Shown piece by piece: positions 19,120 through 29,455 of a stretch of 64,000 nt of DNA. This DNA is from Clostridia bacterium (GTDB lineage Bacteria > Bacillota > Clostridia > Christensenellales > Borkfalkiaceae): positions 1 to 64,000 of the forward strand of contig JAAUYR010000021.1 of the NCBI GenBank assembly GCA_014805025.1. Reading direction: 5' to 3'. The notes under the pieces are model-generated. The model searched no databases. It was not told the origin of the DNA and was given only the letters and a program-made list of their open reading frames with translations. The translations under genes were made by a program, and so were the position numbers. Positions within the stretch are counted from its first letter, which is position 1; each line of letters begins with the position of its first letter.

Positions 19120-19305
19120 TTACCAACTCGATTTCTTTACGCCGGGTATCTGACCCTTGTAAGCGAGGTTTCTGAAACAGATACGGCAAACACCGTACTT
19201 TCTTAAAACCGCGTGCGGTCTGCCGCAAATGGAGCAACGGGTGTACGCTCTCGTCGAGTATTTAGCAGGCTTCTGCTGCTTGTTTATCATTGATTTCTTA
19301 GCCAT
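19120..19305 (-). CDS. rpsN: 30S ribosomal protein S14, zinc type
   Basis: [61 protein letters not shown]. Confidence 0.96.
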   Translation of the reverse strand: MAKKSMINKQQKPAKYSTRAYTRCSICGRPHAVLRKYGVCRICFRNLAYKGQIPGVKKSSW

Positions 19306-19315
19306 TTTCTACTCC

Positions 19316-19894
19316 TTACTTCTTGAAGGGCATACCCATCGCCCTCAAAAGCTCTCTCGCTTCTTCGTCTGACTTTGCGGTTGTTACGAAACAGATATCC
19401 ATACCCCTGATTTTTTCGACCTGGTCGTACTGAATTTCGGGGAAGATGAGCTGTTCCTTAACGCCCATGCAGTAGTTGCCCTTGCCGTCGAAACTTTCGG
19501 AGGGAACGCCACGGAAGTCGCGGACTCTCGGAAGAGCAATGGAAGTTAATTTATCGTAGAAGTCGTACATCATCTTGCCGCGCAGGGTAACTTTCAAACC
19601 TATGGTCATGCCCTCGCGCACCTTGAAGTTTGCAACCGACTTTTTAGCCTTGCACAGCACGGGCTGCTGTCCCGTAATCTGCTTTAACTCGTTCTGAGCT
19701 ATCTGAATGGACTTTGCATTGTCCTTGATATCGCCTAAGCCCGAGCTTATTACTATTTTAACAAGCTTGGGAACCTGCATCGGGTTCTTATAGCCGAACT
19801 TTTCGGTAAGTGCGGGCTTTACTTGCTTGTCGTAGTTTTCAAGAACACGCGACACGTAAACTTTTTCAGTAGTTTCTTTCTTCTTCGTAGCCAT
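19316..19894 (-). CDS. rplE: 50S ribosomal protein L5
   Basis: [18 protein letters not shown]...[34 protein letters not shown]. Confidence 0.96.
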   Translation of the reverse strand: MATKKKETTEKVYVSRVLENYDKQVKPALTEKFGYKNPMQVPKLVKIVISSGLGDIKDNAKSIQIAQNELKQITGQQPVLCKAKKSVANFKVREGMTIGLKVTLRGKMMYDFYDKLTSIALPRVRDFRGVPSESFDGKGNYCMGVKEQLIFPEIQYDQVEKIRGMDICFVTTAKSDEEARELLRAMGMPFKK

Positions 19895-19905
19895 TGCGCA
19901 CCTCC

Positions 19906-20340
19906 TTATTCAGCCTTATTGTCTTCCGCGGGAGCAGTCTCCGCGGTTTCTTCTTTCTTTGCGCGCTTTCTTACACGCTTTGCAGGCGCTTCCTTCTTAG
20001 CCGCCTTGCCCGTTGCCTTGCCGGAGTAGCCCTTGTCGAGCACTGCGCCGCACTTGGGGCAAACGCGAACCTTTTTGCCGTCTACAACGGAGTGTTTAAC
20101 CCTTATAGCCTTGTCGCAAGCCTCGCACAAAACCATTACGTTTGATGCGTTGAGGGGAGCTTCCTTTTCGACTATCTGAGAAACTTCGTTAGCTTTTCTT
20201 GCTTTCTGCGCCTTTTTGTGAATGTTTACGCCCTCTACGGTTACGGTATTGCTCTTGGGTGAAACCGCGATAACCTTGCCCGTTTTAGCTGCATATTTGC
20301 CGGTGATAACGACTACCGTATCATTTAATTTTACGTTCAT
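19906..20340 (-). CDS. rplX: 50S ribosomal protein L24 with CxxC pairs and extended charged tail
   Basis: [61 protein letters not shown]. Confidence 0.93.
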   Translation of the reverse strand: MNVKLNDTVVVITGKYAAKTGKVIAVSPKSNTVTVEGVNIHKKAQKARKANEVSQIVEKEAPLNASNVMVLCEACDKAIRVKHSVVDGKKVRVCPKCGAVLDKGYSGKATGKAAKKEAPAKRVRKRAKKEETAETAPAEDNKAE

Positions 20341-20356
20341 GGTCTTTCTCCTTTAA

Positions 20357-20725
20357 TTACAGCACTTCGGGTGCGAGCGAGATAATCTTCATGTAGTTCT
20401 TTTCACGAAGCTCTCTTGCTATCGGTCCGAAAATACGCGTTCCGCGAGGTTCTTTGTTGGTGTTGATTATAACCGCGGCGTTATCGTCGAACGTGATATA
20501 CGTTCCGTCGTCGCGTCTTATACCTTTCTTAGTGCGCACGATTACGGCTTTAACAACTTCGCCTTTCTTAACCGCGCCGCCGGGGGCTGCCGTCTTAACC
20601 GAGCAAACGATAACGTCGCCGATGTTGGCAAACTTTCTGAACGAACCGCCCAGCACCTTTATACACATAAGCTCTTTTGCGCCGCTGTTATCGGCAGCTT
20701 TAAGCCTTGTCTGAGGTTGTATCAT
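20357..20725 (-). CDS. rplN: 50S ribosomal protein L14
   Basis: [40 protein letters not shown]. Confidence 0.97.
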   Translation of the reverse strand: MIQPQTRLKAADNSGAKELMCIKVLGGSFRKFANIGDVIVCSVKTAAPGGAVKKGEVVKAVIVRTKKGIRRDDGTYITFDDNAAVIINTNKEPRGTRIFGPIARELREKNYMKIISLAPEVL

Positions 20726-20789
20726 ATAAACTCCTTTCGCGCAAATCTCACTTCGTTGCGATTTGCCGCGATAATATTTAATTTTGTCG

Positions 20790-20838
20790 TAAAAACGCTT
20801 AACGGCAAAAGTAAATTTTACCTTGCGTTTTTTCGGCG
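20790..20838. repeat. Short hairpin repeat, copy B
   Basis: TAAAAACGCTTAACGGCAAAAGTAAATTTTACCTTGCGTTTTTTCGGCG; matches 16911-16957. Confidence 0.6.
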
Positions 20839-21005
20839 TATTTTGTTTTGGAAAATTACTTTCCGTTGCCTTAAAGGCTGTTCCGGCGGAAATAAATTCC
20901 GCCTGCCTTTTGCGGCATATTTGAATTTATGCTAAAACTTACAACCGTTGCAGAGGATTGCTCCGTAATAGGTTTGCAATCGTACAACCTGAATATTAGT
21001 TTTAA

Positions 21006-21266
21006 TTACTTAGCCTTTTCTATTATTTCGGCAACGCGCCAGTTCTTATCCTTCGACAGCTTGCGCGTTTCTACGATGCGAACCTTATCGCCTTCGCCGC
21101 ACGCGTTTTCCTCGTCGTGCGCCTTGAAACGGGTGGTACGGGTTATCGTCTTTTTATACAGGGGGTGTTTGGACTTTTCTACAACGGCAACAACGACCGT
21201 CTTGTCCATCTTGTCGGATACGACAATTCCAACCCTTTCTTTTCTGAGTGTAGTCCTGTTTTCCAT
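21006..21266 (-). CDS. rpsQ: 30S ribosomal protein S17
   Basis: [53 protein letters not shown]. Confidence 0.96.
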   Translation of the reverse strand: MENRTTLRKERVGIVVSDKMDKTVVVAVVEKSKHPLYKKTITRTTRFKAHDEENACGEGDKVRIVETRKLSKDKNWRVAEIIEKAK

Positions 21267-21281
21267 AACTTCTGCTCCTTT

Positions 21282-21476
21282 TTACGCCTTTAACTGCCTT
21301 GCGCGGATAACCGTGTTCACCCTTGCGATATCCTTTTTAACGAGGTTTATCGACATGGGATTTTCAAGCTGACCGCTCGCGTGGCGAAAGCGCAGATTAA
21401 AAAGTTCCGTTTTAAGCTCTTGAAGCTTTTTCAAAAGCTCCTCGTCGCTCAAATTTACTATTTCCTTAGCCTTCAT
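21282..21476 (-). CDS. rpmC: 50S ribosomal protein L29
   Basis: [41 protein letters not shown]. Confidence 0.94.
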   Translation of the reverse strand: MKAKEIVNLSDEELLKKLQELKTELFNLRFRHASGQLENPMSINLVKKDIARVNTVIRARQLKA

Positions 21477-21912
21477 TAGCCTCACCGCCTTCTTCAACTT
21501 GCTCGGGTTCTTTTACCAAGAACTTGCACTTAACGGGAAGTTTATGGCTTGCAAGGCGCATTGCCTCGCGCGCGATTTCCTCGTTTACTCCCGCCATTTC
21601 AAACATTACTCTGCCGGGTTTTACGTCTGCTACCCAATACTCAACCGAGCCTTTACCTGAACCCATACGGGATTCGGCAGGGTGCTTGGTTATGGGCTTG
21701 TGGGGGAATATGTCTATCCATACTTTACCGCCACGCTTAATAAATCTGGTCATTGCGATACGGGCTGCTTCTATCTGTCTGGAAGTAATTCTGCCGCCTT
21801 CCAGAGCTACGAGGCCGTACTCGCCGTAAGCGATTTTATTGCCCTTCTGAGCCTTGCCGCGAATTTTGCCGCGGTGCTGCATTCTTCTTTTAACTCTCTT
21901 GGGGATTAACAT
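21466..21912 (-). CDS. rplP: 50S ribosomal protein L16
   Basis: [38 protein letters not shown]. Confidence 0.97.
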   Translation of the reverse strand: MLIPKRVKRRMQHRGKIRGKAQKGNKIAYGEYGLVALEGGRITSRQIEAARIAMTRFIKRGGKVWIDIFPHKPITKHPAESRMGSGKGSVEYWVADVKPGRVMFEMAGVNEEIAREAMRLASHKLPVKCKFLVKEPEQVEEGGEANEG

Positions 21913-22583
21913 TACTCTTCGCCTCCCTCCGAAATAATCAGACGTTTAGCCGTATCAAGCACTTCGCCCTTGTATATCCAGCACTTAATGCCGAGTACGC
22001 CGAAGGTGGTGTGCGCTTCCGCAAAGCCGTAATCGATGTCGGCGCGGATGGTTTGAAGAGGTATAGAACCCTCGTGGTAGCTTTCGCTGCCGGCGATTTC
22101 TCTGCCGTCGAGACGTCCGCCCACGGTAATTTTAACGCCCTTAACGCCGGTTTTTGCAACCTTTGCTATCTGCTGTTTAACCGCTCTTCTGTACGATACG
22201 CGCTTTTCAAGCTGCGAAGCAACCGCTTCTGCAACGAGCTGAGCGTCCTGGTCGATTTTTTCGACCTTTTTAACGTTTATTATGATGGCCTTGCCCTTTG
22301 CAAGCTTAGCCAAATCTTTTTTGATAACCTCTATCTCGGAGCCTGCCTTACCGATAAGCACGCCGGGACGACCGGTGTAGATGCCTACTTCGATTTTGTT
22401 AGCAGCTCTTATGATAGTGATTTTGCTTATAGCCGCGTCGTAATACTTCTTTTTTAAGAAGGTACGGATTTCATTGTCCTCTTTGATAAAAGCGGAAAAG
22501 TTTTTCTTATCAGCGTACCACTGGGTATCCCAAGCGGAAATTACGCCGACTCTCAAACCGTGAGGATTAACTTTTTGTCCCAT
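21912..22583 (-). CDS. rpsC: 30S ribosomal protein S3
   Basis: [29 protein letters not shown]. Confidence 0.97.
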   Translation of the reverse strand: MGQKVNPHGLRVGVISAWDTQWYADKKNFSAFIKEDNEIRTFLKKKYYDAAISKITIIRAANKIEVGIYTGRPGVLIGKAGSEIEVIKKDLAKLAKGKAIIINVKKVEKIDQDAQLVAEAVASQLEKRVSYRRAVKQQIAKVAKTGVKGVKITVGGRLDGREIAGSESYHEGSIPLQTIRADIDYGFAEAHTTFGVLGIKCWIYKGEVLDTAKRLIISEGGEE

Positions 22584-22595
22584 AATTTTATCTCC

Positions 22596-22985
22596 TTATA
22601 CCTTCTTCGCGTCGAGTATGACGGTAACGTGGCTGGTTCTTTTCAGAATGGCGTGGCCGCGGCCCTTGGAAACGGGCTGCATTCTCTTTAAATGAGGGCC
22701 GCCGTTAGCAAAAGCTTCGGCAACGATAAGGTCGCTTCTGTCCATTCCGTTGTTGTGCTCGGCGTTAGCCGCCGCGGATAAAAGTACTTTTTTAACCTCT
22801 AAGCTTCCGCCCTTGTTGCAATAAGTTAAGATTGCTTCCGCCTCTTCTACGGACTTGCCGCGGATAAGCGCGAGAACCGTTCTTATTTTGTAGGGGGAAA
22901 TTCTGAGGTATTTAGCCGTTGCGTAAGGACGGTTATCCTTATTGGCGGCAATTCTTTCAACCTTTTTATTCATATTGCTTGCCAT
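22596..22985 (-). CDS. rplV: 50S ribosomal protein L22
   Basis: ATAKYLRISPYKIRTVLALIRGKSVEEAEAIL...MQPVSKGRGHAILKRTSHVTVIL. Confidence 0.95.
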   Translation of the reverse strand: MASNMNKKVERIAANKDNRPYATAKYLRISPYKIRTVLALIRGKSVEEAEAILTYCNKGGSLEVKKVLLSAAANAEHNNGMDRSDLIVAEAFANGGPHLKRMQPVSKGRGHAILKRTSHVTVILDAKKV

Positions 22986-22996
22986 AATTCAACTCC

Positions 22997-23269
22997 TTAC
23001 TTCTTGGCGGTCTTAGCCGCGTGTCCCTTGAACGTTCTGGTGGGCGCGAATTCACCTAACTTGCAGCCTACCATATCCTCGGTTACGTATACGGGAACGT
23101 GTTTTCTTCCGTCGTAAACCGCGATAGTATGTCCTACCATCTGGGGGAATATCGTTGTCGCGCGCGACCAGGTCTTAACGACCTTCTTCTCGCCGGCAGC
23201 GTTCATCGCCTCGATTCTTGCCATAAGTCTTTCTTCGGCATAAGGTCCTTTCTTAACGCTTCTTGACAT
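22997..23269 (-). CDS. rpsS: 30S ribosomal protein S19
   Basis: [23 protein letters not shown]...[29 protein letters not shown]. Confidence 0.97.
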   Translation of the reverse strand: MSRSVKKGPYAEERLMARIEAMNAAGEKKVVKTWSRATTIFPQMVGHTIAVYDGRKHVPVYVTEDMVGCKLGEFAPTRTFKGHAAKTAKK

Positions 23270-23282
23270 TGTCTATTCCTCC

Positions 23283-24110
23283 TTAATTAATTCTCTTCAA
23301 AATGAACTTTGAAGTAGGGTTCTTCTTCTTTCTCGTCTTATAGCCGAGCGCAGGCTTGCCCCAAGGGGTCATAGGGCCTGCATGGCCGACAGGGCTCTTG
23401 CCTTCGCCGCCGCCGTGAGGGTGGTCGTTGGGGTTCATAACCGAACCGCGGACGGTGGGACGGATACCGAAGTGTCTCGTTTTACCGGCTTTACCCACGC
23501 GGATAATTTCGTGTTCGAGGTTGCCTACCTGTCCGATAGTAGCCTTGCATTTAAGCGAGATAAGTCTCATTTCGCCGGAAGGCATCTTGATGGTCGCATA
23601 AGCGCCCTCTTTTGCCATAATCTGCGCGGAGATACCTGCGGAACGCGCTATCTGCGCGCCGCGGCCCGGCTGCATTTCGATTGCGTGAACGACGGTACCT
23701 ACGGGGATATCCGCAAGGCAAAGCGCGTTGCCGCTCTTGATGTCCGCAGTGCTGCCCGAAAGGACTTTGTCGCCTACGTTCAGGCCTACGGGCGCGAGGA
23801 TATACCTCTTTTCGCCGTCTGCGTACGCAAGGAGCGCGATGTGCGCCGAACGGTTGGGGTCGTACTGAATGGACTTAACCGTTGCGGGAATGCCGTCCTT
23901 ATTGCGCTTGAAATCTATTATTCTGTACTTAATTCTGTTGCCGCCGCCGATATGACGAACGGAAATTTTACCTTGATTGTTCCTGCCGCCCGATTTGCGC
24001 TTATCGTGCAATAAGCTTCTTTCGGGCTTGTCGCCCGTAAGCTCGGTGTAAGCGCTTACCGTCATAAAACGGCGCGCGGGGGAGGTAGGTTTATACCTTT
24101 TAACTGCCAT
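23283..24110 (-). CDS. rplB: 50S ribosomal protein L2
   Basis: [25 protein letters not shown]...[22 protein letters not shown]. Confidence 0.98.
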   Translation of the reverse strand: MAVKRYKPTSPARRFMTVSAYTELTGDKPERSLLHDKRKSGGRNNQGKISVRHIGGGNRIKYRIIDFKRNKDGIPATVKSIQYDPNRSAHIALLAYADGEKRYILAPVGLNVGDKVLSGSTADIKSGNALCLADIPVGTVVHAIEMQPGRGAQIARSAGISAQIMAKEGAYATIKMPSGEMRLISLKCKATIGQVGNLEHEIIRVGKAGKTRHFGIRPTVRGSVMNPNDHPHGGGEGKSPVGHAGPMTPWGKPALGYKTRKKKNPTSKFILKRIN

Positions 24111-24130
24111 AATTAGTGCCTCCTTGCTCC

Positions 24131-24421
24131 TTACGATAACGAGTTGAAGAACTCAATCGCCTTGGAGTCAGCTTTAAGCTGGACGACTGCCTTCTTGTAA
24201 TCGGGGGTGTAGCCCTCGTTTCTGCCCATTCTTTTAAGCTTGCCCTTGCAGTTCAGGGTGTTTACGCTTTCAACTTCAACGCCGAACAGCTTTTCAACCG
24301 CATGCTTAATCTGGGTCTTGTTAGCCGACTTTTTAACGATGAACGTATACTTTTTGTCGGCGATACCGTCGTAACCTTTTTCCGTGAGGAGAGGTTTTAA
24401 AATTATATCTTCGGCAAACAT
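24131..24421 (-). CDS. rplW: 50S ribosomal protein L23
   Basis: [44 protein letters not shown]. Confidence 0.95.
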   Translation of the reverse strand: MFAEDIILKPLLTEKGYDGIADKKYTFIVKKSANKTQIKHAVEKLFGVEVESVNTLNCKGKLKRMGRNEGYTPDYKKAVVQLKADSKAIEFFNSLS

Positions 24422-25047
24422 TATTCTCCGTAGACCTCCTCTATTTTCTTAACCGCAGCCTTGGTCAGAACGACCTTTGCGTTGGCAACCACTTCGTAAG
24501 TGGAAATCTGCGCTACGGGAAGGGTGGAAAGCTCCTGTATGTTCCTTGCTGCGAGAATTACGTTCTTGTCGTCGTTGTCCATAACGATAACGGCGGACTT
24601 GTCAAGCTTCAACGCCTTCTGGAACGCTACCATTTCTTTCGTCTTGCCTTCCTTAACTTTGAGGCTGTCCACAACGACCACTTCGCCGTCTGCAACCTTT
24701 TTGGAAAGCGCCGATATAAGTGCGGCAACCTTTGCCTTTTTGTTCATATCCTTGGAAAAGTCGCGGCTCTTGGGTGCGAACACAACGCCGCCCTTTATCC
24801 ACTGCGGTGCCCTTATAGAGCCCTGACGCGCATTACCCGTGCCTTTCTGTCTCCAAGGCTTTCTGCCGCCGCCCCTTACTTCCGTACGGGTCAAGGTCGA
24901 CTTTGTGCCCTGCCTTTCGTTTGCAAGACGGGTAACTACCGCCTGGTGAATGAGCGCTTCGTTGTACTCAGCGCCGAACACCTTGTCGCTTAATTTCATC
25001 GAACCGGCTTCCGTGCCGTCCATTTTATACACTTTAATACTAGGCAT
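24421..25047 (-). CDS. rplD: 50S ribosomal protein L4
   Basis: [47 protein letters not shown]. Confidence 0.96.
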   Translation of the reverse strand: MPSIKVYKMDGTEAGSMKLSDKVFGAEYNEALIHQAVVTRLANERQGTKSTLTRTEVRGGGRKPWRQKGTGNARQGSIRAPQWIKGGVVFAPKSRDFSKDMNKKAKVAALISALSKKVADGEVVVVDSLKVKEGKTKEMVAFQKALKLDKSAVIVMDNDDKNVILAARNIQELSTLPVAQISTYEVVANAKVVLTKAAVKKIEEVYGE

Positions 25048-25061
25048 ACTTTGGTACCTCC

Positions 25062-25691
25062 TTATTTAACGGTGTCGTTTATGGTAACGACAGCCCCGTT
25101 AGGGCCGGGAACAGACCCTTTAATAAGTAAGCAGTTTCTCTCAACGTCCACCCTTACGATTTCGAGGTTTTGTACGGTTACGTTCTCAACGCCGTACTGA
25201 CCTGCGAGGCGCTTGTTCTTGAATACCCTCGAAGGCGAGCTGTTCGCGCCCATAGAACCGGGTTCTCTGTGAACGGGGCCTACGCCGTGGGTTTCCTTCA
25301 ACCTGTGCTGATTCCATCTCTTGATAACGCCGGAATAGCCGTGACCTTTGGATACGCCGTGAACGTCTACCTTGTCGCCAGCTGCAAATACGTCTGCCTT
25401 GATTTCGCTGCCAACCTGATAGGAAGCGGTGTTTTCAAGACGGAACTCTTTAAGCACTTTGCAGGGCTTAACGCCGGCTTTCTTGAACTGTCCGAGTTCG
25501 GGCTTGGTCAAAGCCTTTTCCTTTGCTTCGTCAAAACCGAGTTTCAAAGCGGCGTAGCCGTCCTTTTCGACAGTTTTGATTTGCACTACGGGGCAGGGAC
25601 CTGCTTCGATAACCGTTACGGGTATCACCTTGCCCTCCGCCGTAAATATCTGGGTCATACCAGCTTTACGGCCGATGATTGCTTTATTCAT
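25062..25691 (-). CDS. rplC: 50S ribosomal protein L3
   Basis: [54 protein letters not shown]. Confidence 0.97.
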   Translation of the reverse strand: MNKAIIGRKAGMTQIFTAEGKVIPVTVIEAGPCPVVQIKTVEKDGYAALKLGFDEAKEKALTKPELGQFKKAGVKPCKVLKEFRLENTASYQVGSEIKADVFAAGDKVDVHGVSKGHGYSGVIKRWNQHRLKETHGVGPVHREPGSMGANSSPSRVFKNKRLAGQYGVENVTVQNLEIVRVDVERNCLLIKGSVPGPNGAVVTINDTVK

Positions 25692-25809
25692 TGATAAAGT
25701 TCTCCTTAAAAAATTTATTTTTTCAGATAACTCGTTCTAAGTAGCGCCGCTTTCGCGTCGGCATAAATCCGTTGGTTATCTATATTGACTTATTATATAT
25801 ATGGAATAA

Positions 25810-26109
25810 TCAGAGCTTGATTTTGATATCTACGCCTGCCGGAAGGTGCACGGTATCGAGCAATTTCGCGTTGGGGGTATAGATATCGATAATTCTCTTA
25901 TAAGTTCTCTGTTCGAACTGCTCGCGGCTGTCCTTGTATTTATGAGGCGAGCGAAGAATCGTTACTATCTCCCTCTCGGTGGGAAGGGGAATAGGTCCGG
26001 AAATTTTCGCGCCGCTCTTCTTCATAGTTTCAACTATGCGCTGAGCTGCAAGGTCAACCAATTCGTGGTCGTAAGCTGCAAGTTTGATTCTGATTTTCTG
26101 TCCTGCCAT
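25810..26109 (-). CDS. rpsJ: 30S ribosomal protein S10
   Basis: [45 protein letters not shown]. Confidence 0.97.
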   Translation of the reverse strand: MAGQKIRIKLAAYDHELVDLAAQRIVETMKKSGAKISGPIPLPTEREIVTILRSPHKYKDSREQFEQRTYKRIIDIYTPNAKLLDTVHLPAGVDIKIKL

Positions 26110-26182
26110 TTGTGAACTCCTGTACTAACTTGAAATTTTTTAGCTGTGTCAACTTAACCGTGTGTATCGCGGCTTTGAGTAC

Positions 26183-26206
26183 TAAAAAACACCAAACGTT
26201 TGGTGT
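26183..26206 (-). terminator. Terminator-like hairpin inside the rpsJ 5' leader (candidate attenuator)
   Basis: Reverse strand ACACCAAACGTTTGGTGT followed by TTTTTT. Confidence 0.75.
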
Positions 26207-26345
26207 CGCTTTAAAGCCACGGTTAGTCGCAGGGGTCGCGCCCCTACATTTGTCAGCGCAAATTATCTGTTGCGAGAGCTTTTTTCGCACTTTTGCAGTA
26301 ACTTTACGCCTCAACCCAATACGCACCCATTGAACACGCTTGACT

Positions 26346-26374
26346 ATTATATATAATCAAAAAGCTTTTGTCAA
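26346..26374 (-). promoter_or_regulatory. S10-operon promoter
   Basis: Reverse strand TTGACA (26374-26369), N17, TATAAT (26351-26346). Confidence 0.85.
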
Positions 26375-26631
26375 CGGAATTTAAGCCCTATTTTTGCGGT
26401 TTTTTTAACTTTTTTGCCCTGTTTTACCCCGTTTTTGCCCGTTTTGAGGATACCCCGAAAAACCTTGCCGCAAGCCACAATATATTGACAAAATTCCTTA
26501 AAAAACCCCGTATTTAGTCCTTTGAAAACTATGCAAAAACCGCCAAAAAACTACTATTATATTTTCTTATACCCTTTTTAAAATGAAATATAACAGACTT
26601 TTTGAAAAATAGTTACAAAAAATCTGTTAAT

Positions 26632-26904
26632 TTAAGTGTAATTATCTTTTGAAACTTCCATACCGAGTAATACGCCGCTTTTAAAACCAACCCTATATGC
26701 GGTCTTTTCCGTCTCTAATTCAAGCTCTCCGTATAATGTATTAATTCTCGACAACATTTCTTTTTGCTTTTCATTTAAGGTACTGTCAAGCTTATCGCAA
26801 AGGTCTAATAATTCTTGTTTGTCTTGATTATACTTCTCCGTATTGCTTATCCCCTCGCATACGTCGCATTCATAATAATAAAAATCTTCTATTATTGAAG
26901 TCAT
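26632..26904 (-). CDS. Small helical protein, DUF6809-like
   Basis: MTSIIEDFYYYECDVCEG...KLDSTLNEKQKEMLSRINTLYGELELETEKTAYRVGFKSGVLLGMEV; RBS AAAGGAG, start corrected to 26904. Confidence 0.75.
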   Translation of the reverse strand: MTSIIEDFYYYECDVCEGISNTEKYNQDKQELLDLCDKLDSTLNEKQKEMLSRINTLYGELELETEKTAYRVGFKSGVLLGMEVSKDNYT

Positions 26905-26940
26905 AATTCTAAACTCCTTTATCAAAATATTGATATGGGC

Positions 26941-26969
26941 ATTATAGTATCAAGATTTTGATAAGTCAA
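26941..26969 (-). promoter_or_regulatory. Promoter with operator palindrome filling the spacer
   Basis: Reverse strand TTGACT (26969-26964), TATCAAAATCTTGATA + C (26963-26947), TATAAT (26946-26941); further operators at 26920-26935 and about 26979-26992. Confidence 0.85.
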
Positions 26970-27007
26970 TTACTTTAAGCAATATTTTGATATTTTGTAG
27001 TAGAACT

Positions 27008-27211
27008 ATGTACGGCAAAGAAATTAAACAAATACGTAAATCTTTAAATTTTACGCAAACACAAGTTGCACAGGCGACGGGCATTCCGCAAAATACTTTA
27101 AGTTGGATTGAGGCCGATAAAGGTATTCCAAATATACAGCAGTGTGTTTTGTTGGCCAACTTTTACGGTGTTACCCTTGAAGAATTGCTTGGTCTTGAAT
27201 TAAATAAATAA
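27008..27211 (+). CDS. XRE-family HTH transcriptional regulator
   Basis: MYGKEIKQIRKSLNFTQTQVAQATGIPQNTLSWIEADKGIPNIQQCVLLANFYGVTLEELLGLELNK. Confidence 0.9.
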   Translation: MYGKEIKQIRKSLNFTQTQVAQATGIPQNTLSWIEADKGIPNIQQCVLLANFYGVTLEELLGLELNK

Positions 27212-27218
27212 TCTTAAA

Positions 27219-27243
27219 CGCCCCACGGCAAAGCCGTGGGGCG
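27219..27243. terminator. Bidirectional terminator
   Basis: GCCCCACGGCAAAGCCGTGGGGC. Confidence 0.8.
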
Positions 27244-27249
27244 CTTTAT

Positions 27250-29295
27250 TTATTTTTCTATTATTTTTTCTGCTAATTGCGGCGGCAGCTCCTCGTACCG
27301 CAAAAACTCGGTAGAAAATTTACCTTGCCCCCTAGTAAGTCCGCGCAAGTCTGTTGCGTACTTTGTAATTTCCGAAAGCGGAACTTCGGCAACGACCGTC
27401 GTTACGTTGCCCTCTGTCGAGCTGTCGGAAATTCTACCTCTGCGCTTGGATATATCGCCCATAACTCCGCCGAGGTATTCGCCGTCAACGGCAACTTTCA
27501 GCTTCATAACCGGCTCTAACAGCACGGGCGAAGCGTTTTTAATTCCCTCTTTAAACGCAAGCGCGGCCGCCGCCTTGAAAGCCATTTCCGAGGAGTCCAC
27601 ATCGTGGTAGCTTCCGTCGTAAAGCACCGCCCTCACTCCCGTTACGGGGTACCCTGCAAGCACTCCGCGCGAAAGGCATTCCCTAAGCCCCTTTTCAACC
27701 GCCGGTATGTACTGCTTGGGTACTGCGCCGCCCACAACCTCGTCGGCGAACTCAAACTCGCTCTCGCACGGCTCGAAGCGCACTTTGCAGTGTCCGTACT
27801 GTCCGTGTCCGCCCGACTGCTTTTTGTGTTTGCCCTCGGCGCTGGCTACGGCGCGTATAGTCTCGCGGTAAGGAATTTTCGGCTCGGAAAGCTTCACCTC
27901 TATGCCGTATCTCGATTTCAGCTTTTTAGCGAGCATTTCAAGGTGAACCTCGCCCTGACCGCTCAGTATCAGCTCGCCGGTGTCCGCGCGCTTTTCAACC
28001 GAGAATGTATAGTCCTCCTCGCGCATCCTTGCAAAGCCTGCCGCCATTTTGTCCTCGTCGCCCTTGACCGCGGTAGTAACCGCAAGCGAAATTGAGGGGC
28101 GCGGAAAACGTATGGGGTCGAAAACAAGGTTCGTGCCGACGGCGCAAAGAGTATGGTTCGTATCGGTGCTTGCAAGCTTGTTTACCGCGCCGATATCGCC
28201 TGCGGAAAGCTCGGTTACAAGCTCCGCCTTTTTGCCTTTGAGCGCAAATATCTGACCTATGCGCTCCTCAACCCCCGTGTTTGCGTTTAAAACGGTCATG
28301 CCCGTTTTCAGTCGGCCGCGGAAAATCTTAATATAGTTCATTTTGCCCGAGTACGCGTCGTACACGGTTTTGAAAACCTGCGCGGCGAAAGGCCCGTCCT
28401 CTTCGCAGGTGACGTTTATCATTTCGTCGGCGGCGAGGTCGGTTGCAAGCGAGTTTCTGCGCTCGTTTGCGGTGGGCATATAGCGCACTATTTCGTCCAA
28501 CAGATTTATAACGCCGCGGTTTTGAAGCGCGCTGCCCGACATTACGGGTATAACGTTGCCCGTTGCAATGCCGCGGCGAACGCCGTGAACGGTATCCTCT
28601 TTGGAAAGCGCGCCGTTCTCGAAGTATTTATCCAGCAGCAGCTCGTCGTTTTCCGCAGCGGTCTCCATAAGCGAGGCCTGCATTTCGTCCATATATTTTT
28701 TCAGCTCGTCGGGAACGGGTATTTCCTGCGGCCCCTGGGTGGAAAACTTGTAGGCTCTTTCCTGAATGGCGTTGACGTAGCCCGTCATTTTGCCGTCCGA
28801 CATTATGGGTATCTGAATGGGCGCAAGCTTGCCGGCGTATTTTTCCCTGAGCGCGTGCACAGTGCCCGCGTAGTCCGCGTTGGCTTTGTCCATTCCGTTT
28901 ATGAAAATTACAAGCGGTTTGCCGAGCTTCAAGCAGTACTCCACCACGCTTTCCGCGCCGACCGGCAGAACGCCGTTAGCGCCTATGACGAGCACCGCCG
29001 CGCCGCAGGCAGCAAGCCCCTCGTGCCGCTCGCCCTCGAAGTCGTAAAAGCCGGGCAAGTCCAAAAGGTTTATTTTTACGCCTTTCCAGACGAGGTATGC
29101 AACCGAAGTGTAAACGGAAAGCTTTTTGGCTTTTTCAAGCTCGTCAAAGTCCATTACGGTCGTGCCGTCCTCGACCTTGCCCATTCTGTCCGTTACGCCG
29201 CCGTTGAAAAGCATTGCCTCGCAAAGGGTGGTCTTGCCCTCGCCGCTGTGGCCTATTACCGCCACGTTTCGTATCTCTTTTGATGTTATGTTCAT
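27250..29295 (-). CDS. Elongation factor G-like protein (paralogue type)
   Basis: 681 aa; GHSGEGKTTLCEAMLF, DLPGFYDF, NGMDKANAD; EF-G domains III-V; atypical P-loop and G2 relative to FusA. Confidence 0.88.
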   Translation of the reverse strand: MNITSKEIRNVAVIGHSGEGKTTLCEAMLFNGGVTDRMGKVEDGTTVMDFDELEKAKKLSVYTSVAYLVWKGVKINLLDLPGFYDFEGERHEGLAACGAAVLVIGANGVLPVGAESVVEYCLKLGKPLVIFINGMDKANADYAGTVHALREKYAGKLAPIQIPIMSDGKMTGYVNAIQERAYKFSTQGPQEIPVPDELKKYMDEMQASLMETAAENDELLLDKYFENGALSKEDTVHGVRRGIATGNVIPVMSGSALQNRGVINLLDEIVRYMPTANERRNSLATDLAADEMINVTCEEDGPFAAQVFKTVYDAYSGKMNYIKIFRGRLKTGMTVLNANTGVEERIGQIFALKGKKAELVTELSAGDIGAVNKLASTDTNHTLCAVGTNLVFDPIRFPRPSISLAVTTAVKGDEDKMAAGFARMREEDYTFSVEKRADTGELILSGQGEVHLEMLAKKLKSRYGIEVKLSEPKIPYRETIRAVASAEGKHKKQSGGHGQYGHCKVRFEPCESEFEFADEVVGGAVPKQYIPAVEKGLRECLSRGVLAGYPVTGVRAVLYDGSYHDVDSSEMAFKAAAALAFKEGIKNASPVLLEPVMKLKVAVDGEYLGGVMGDISKRRGRISDSSTEGNVTTVVAEVPLSEITKYATDLRGLTRGQGKFSTEFLRYEELPPQLAEKIIEK

Positions 29296-29455
29296 AATAT
29301 TTTCCCCTTATATTTCTATTATAATATAGGTTTTGTCATTTTACAAGGGGCAATTTAAAAATTCCGCCCACAGCAAAGCTGTGAACGGAACGTTTGATTT
29401 GAGAGTTGCTTGTGTTAAGCAAAAGAATTTAAGATACTTTGATTAAACGGAACGT

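Noticed and set aside
25692-25809. Possible regulatory structure between rpsJ and rplC (GATAAC...GTTATC pairing)
   Set aside because: A weak 6-bp closing stem and no terminator; not enough to call a leader
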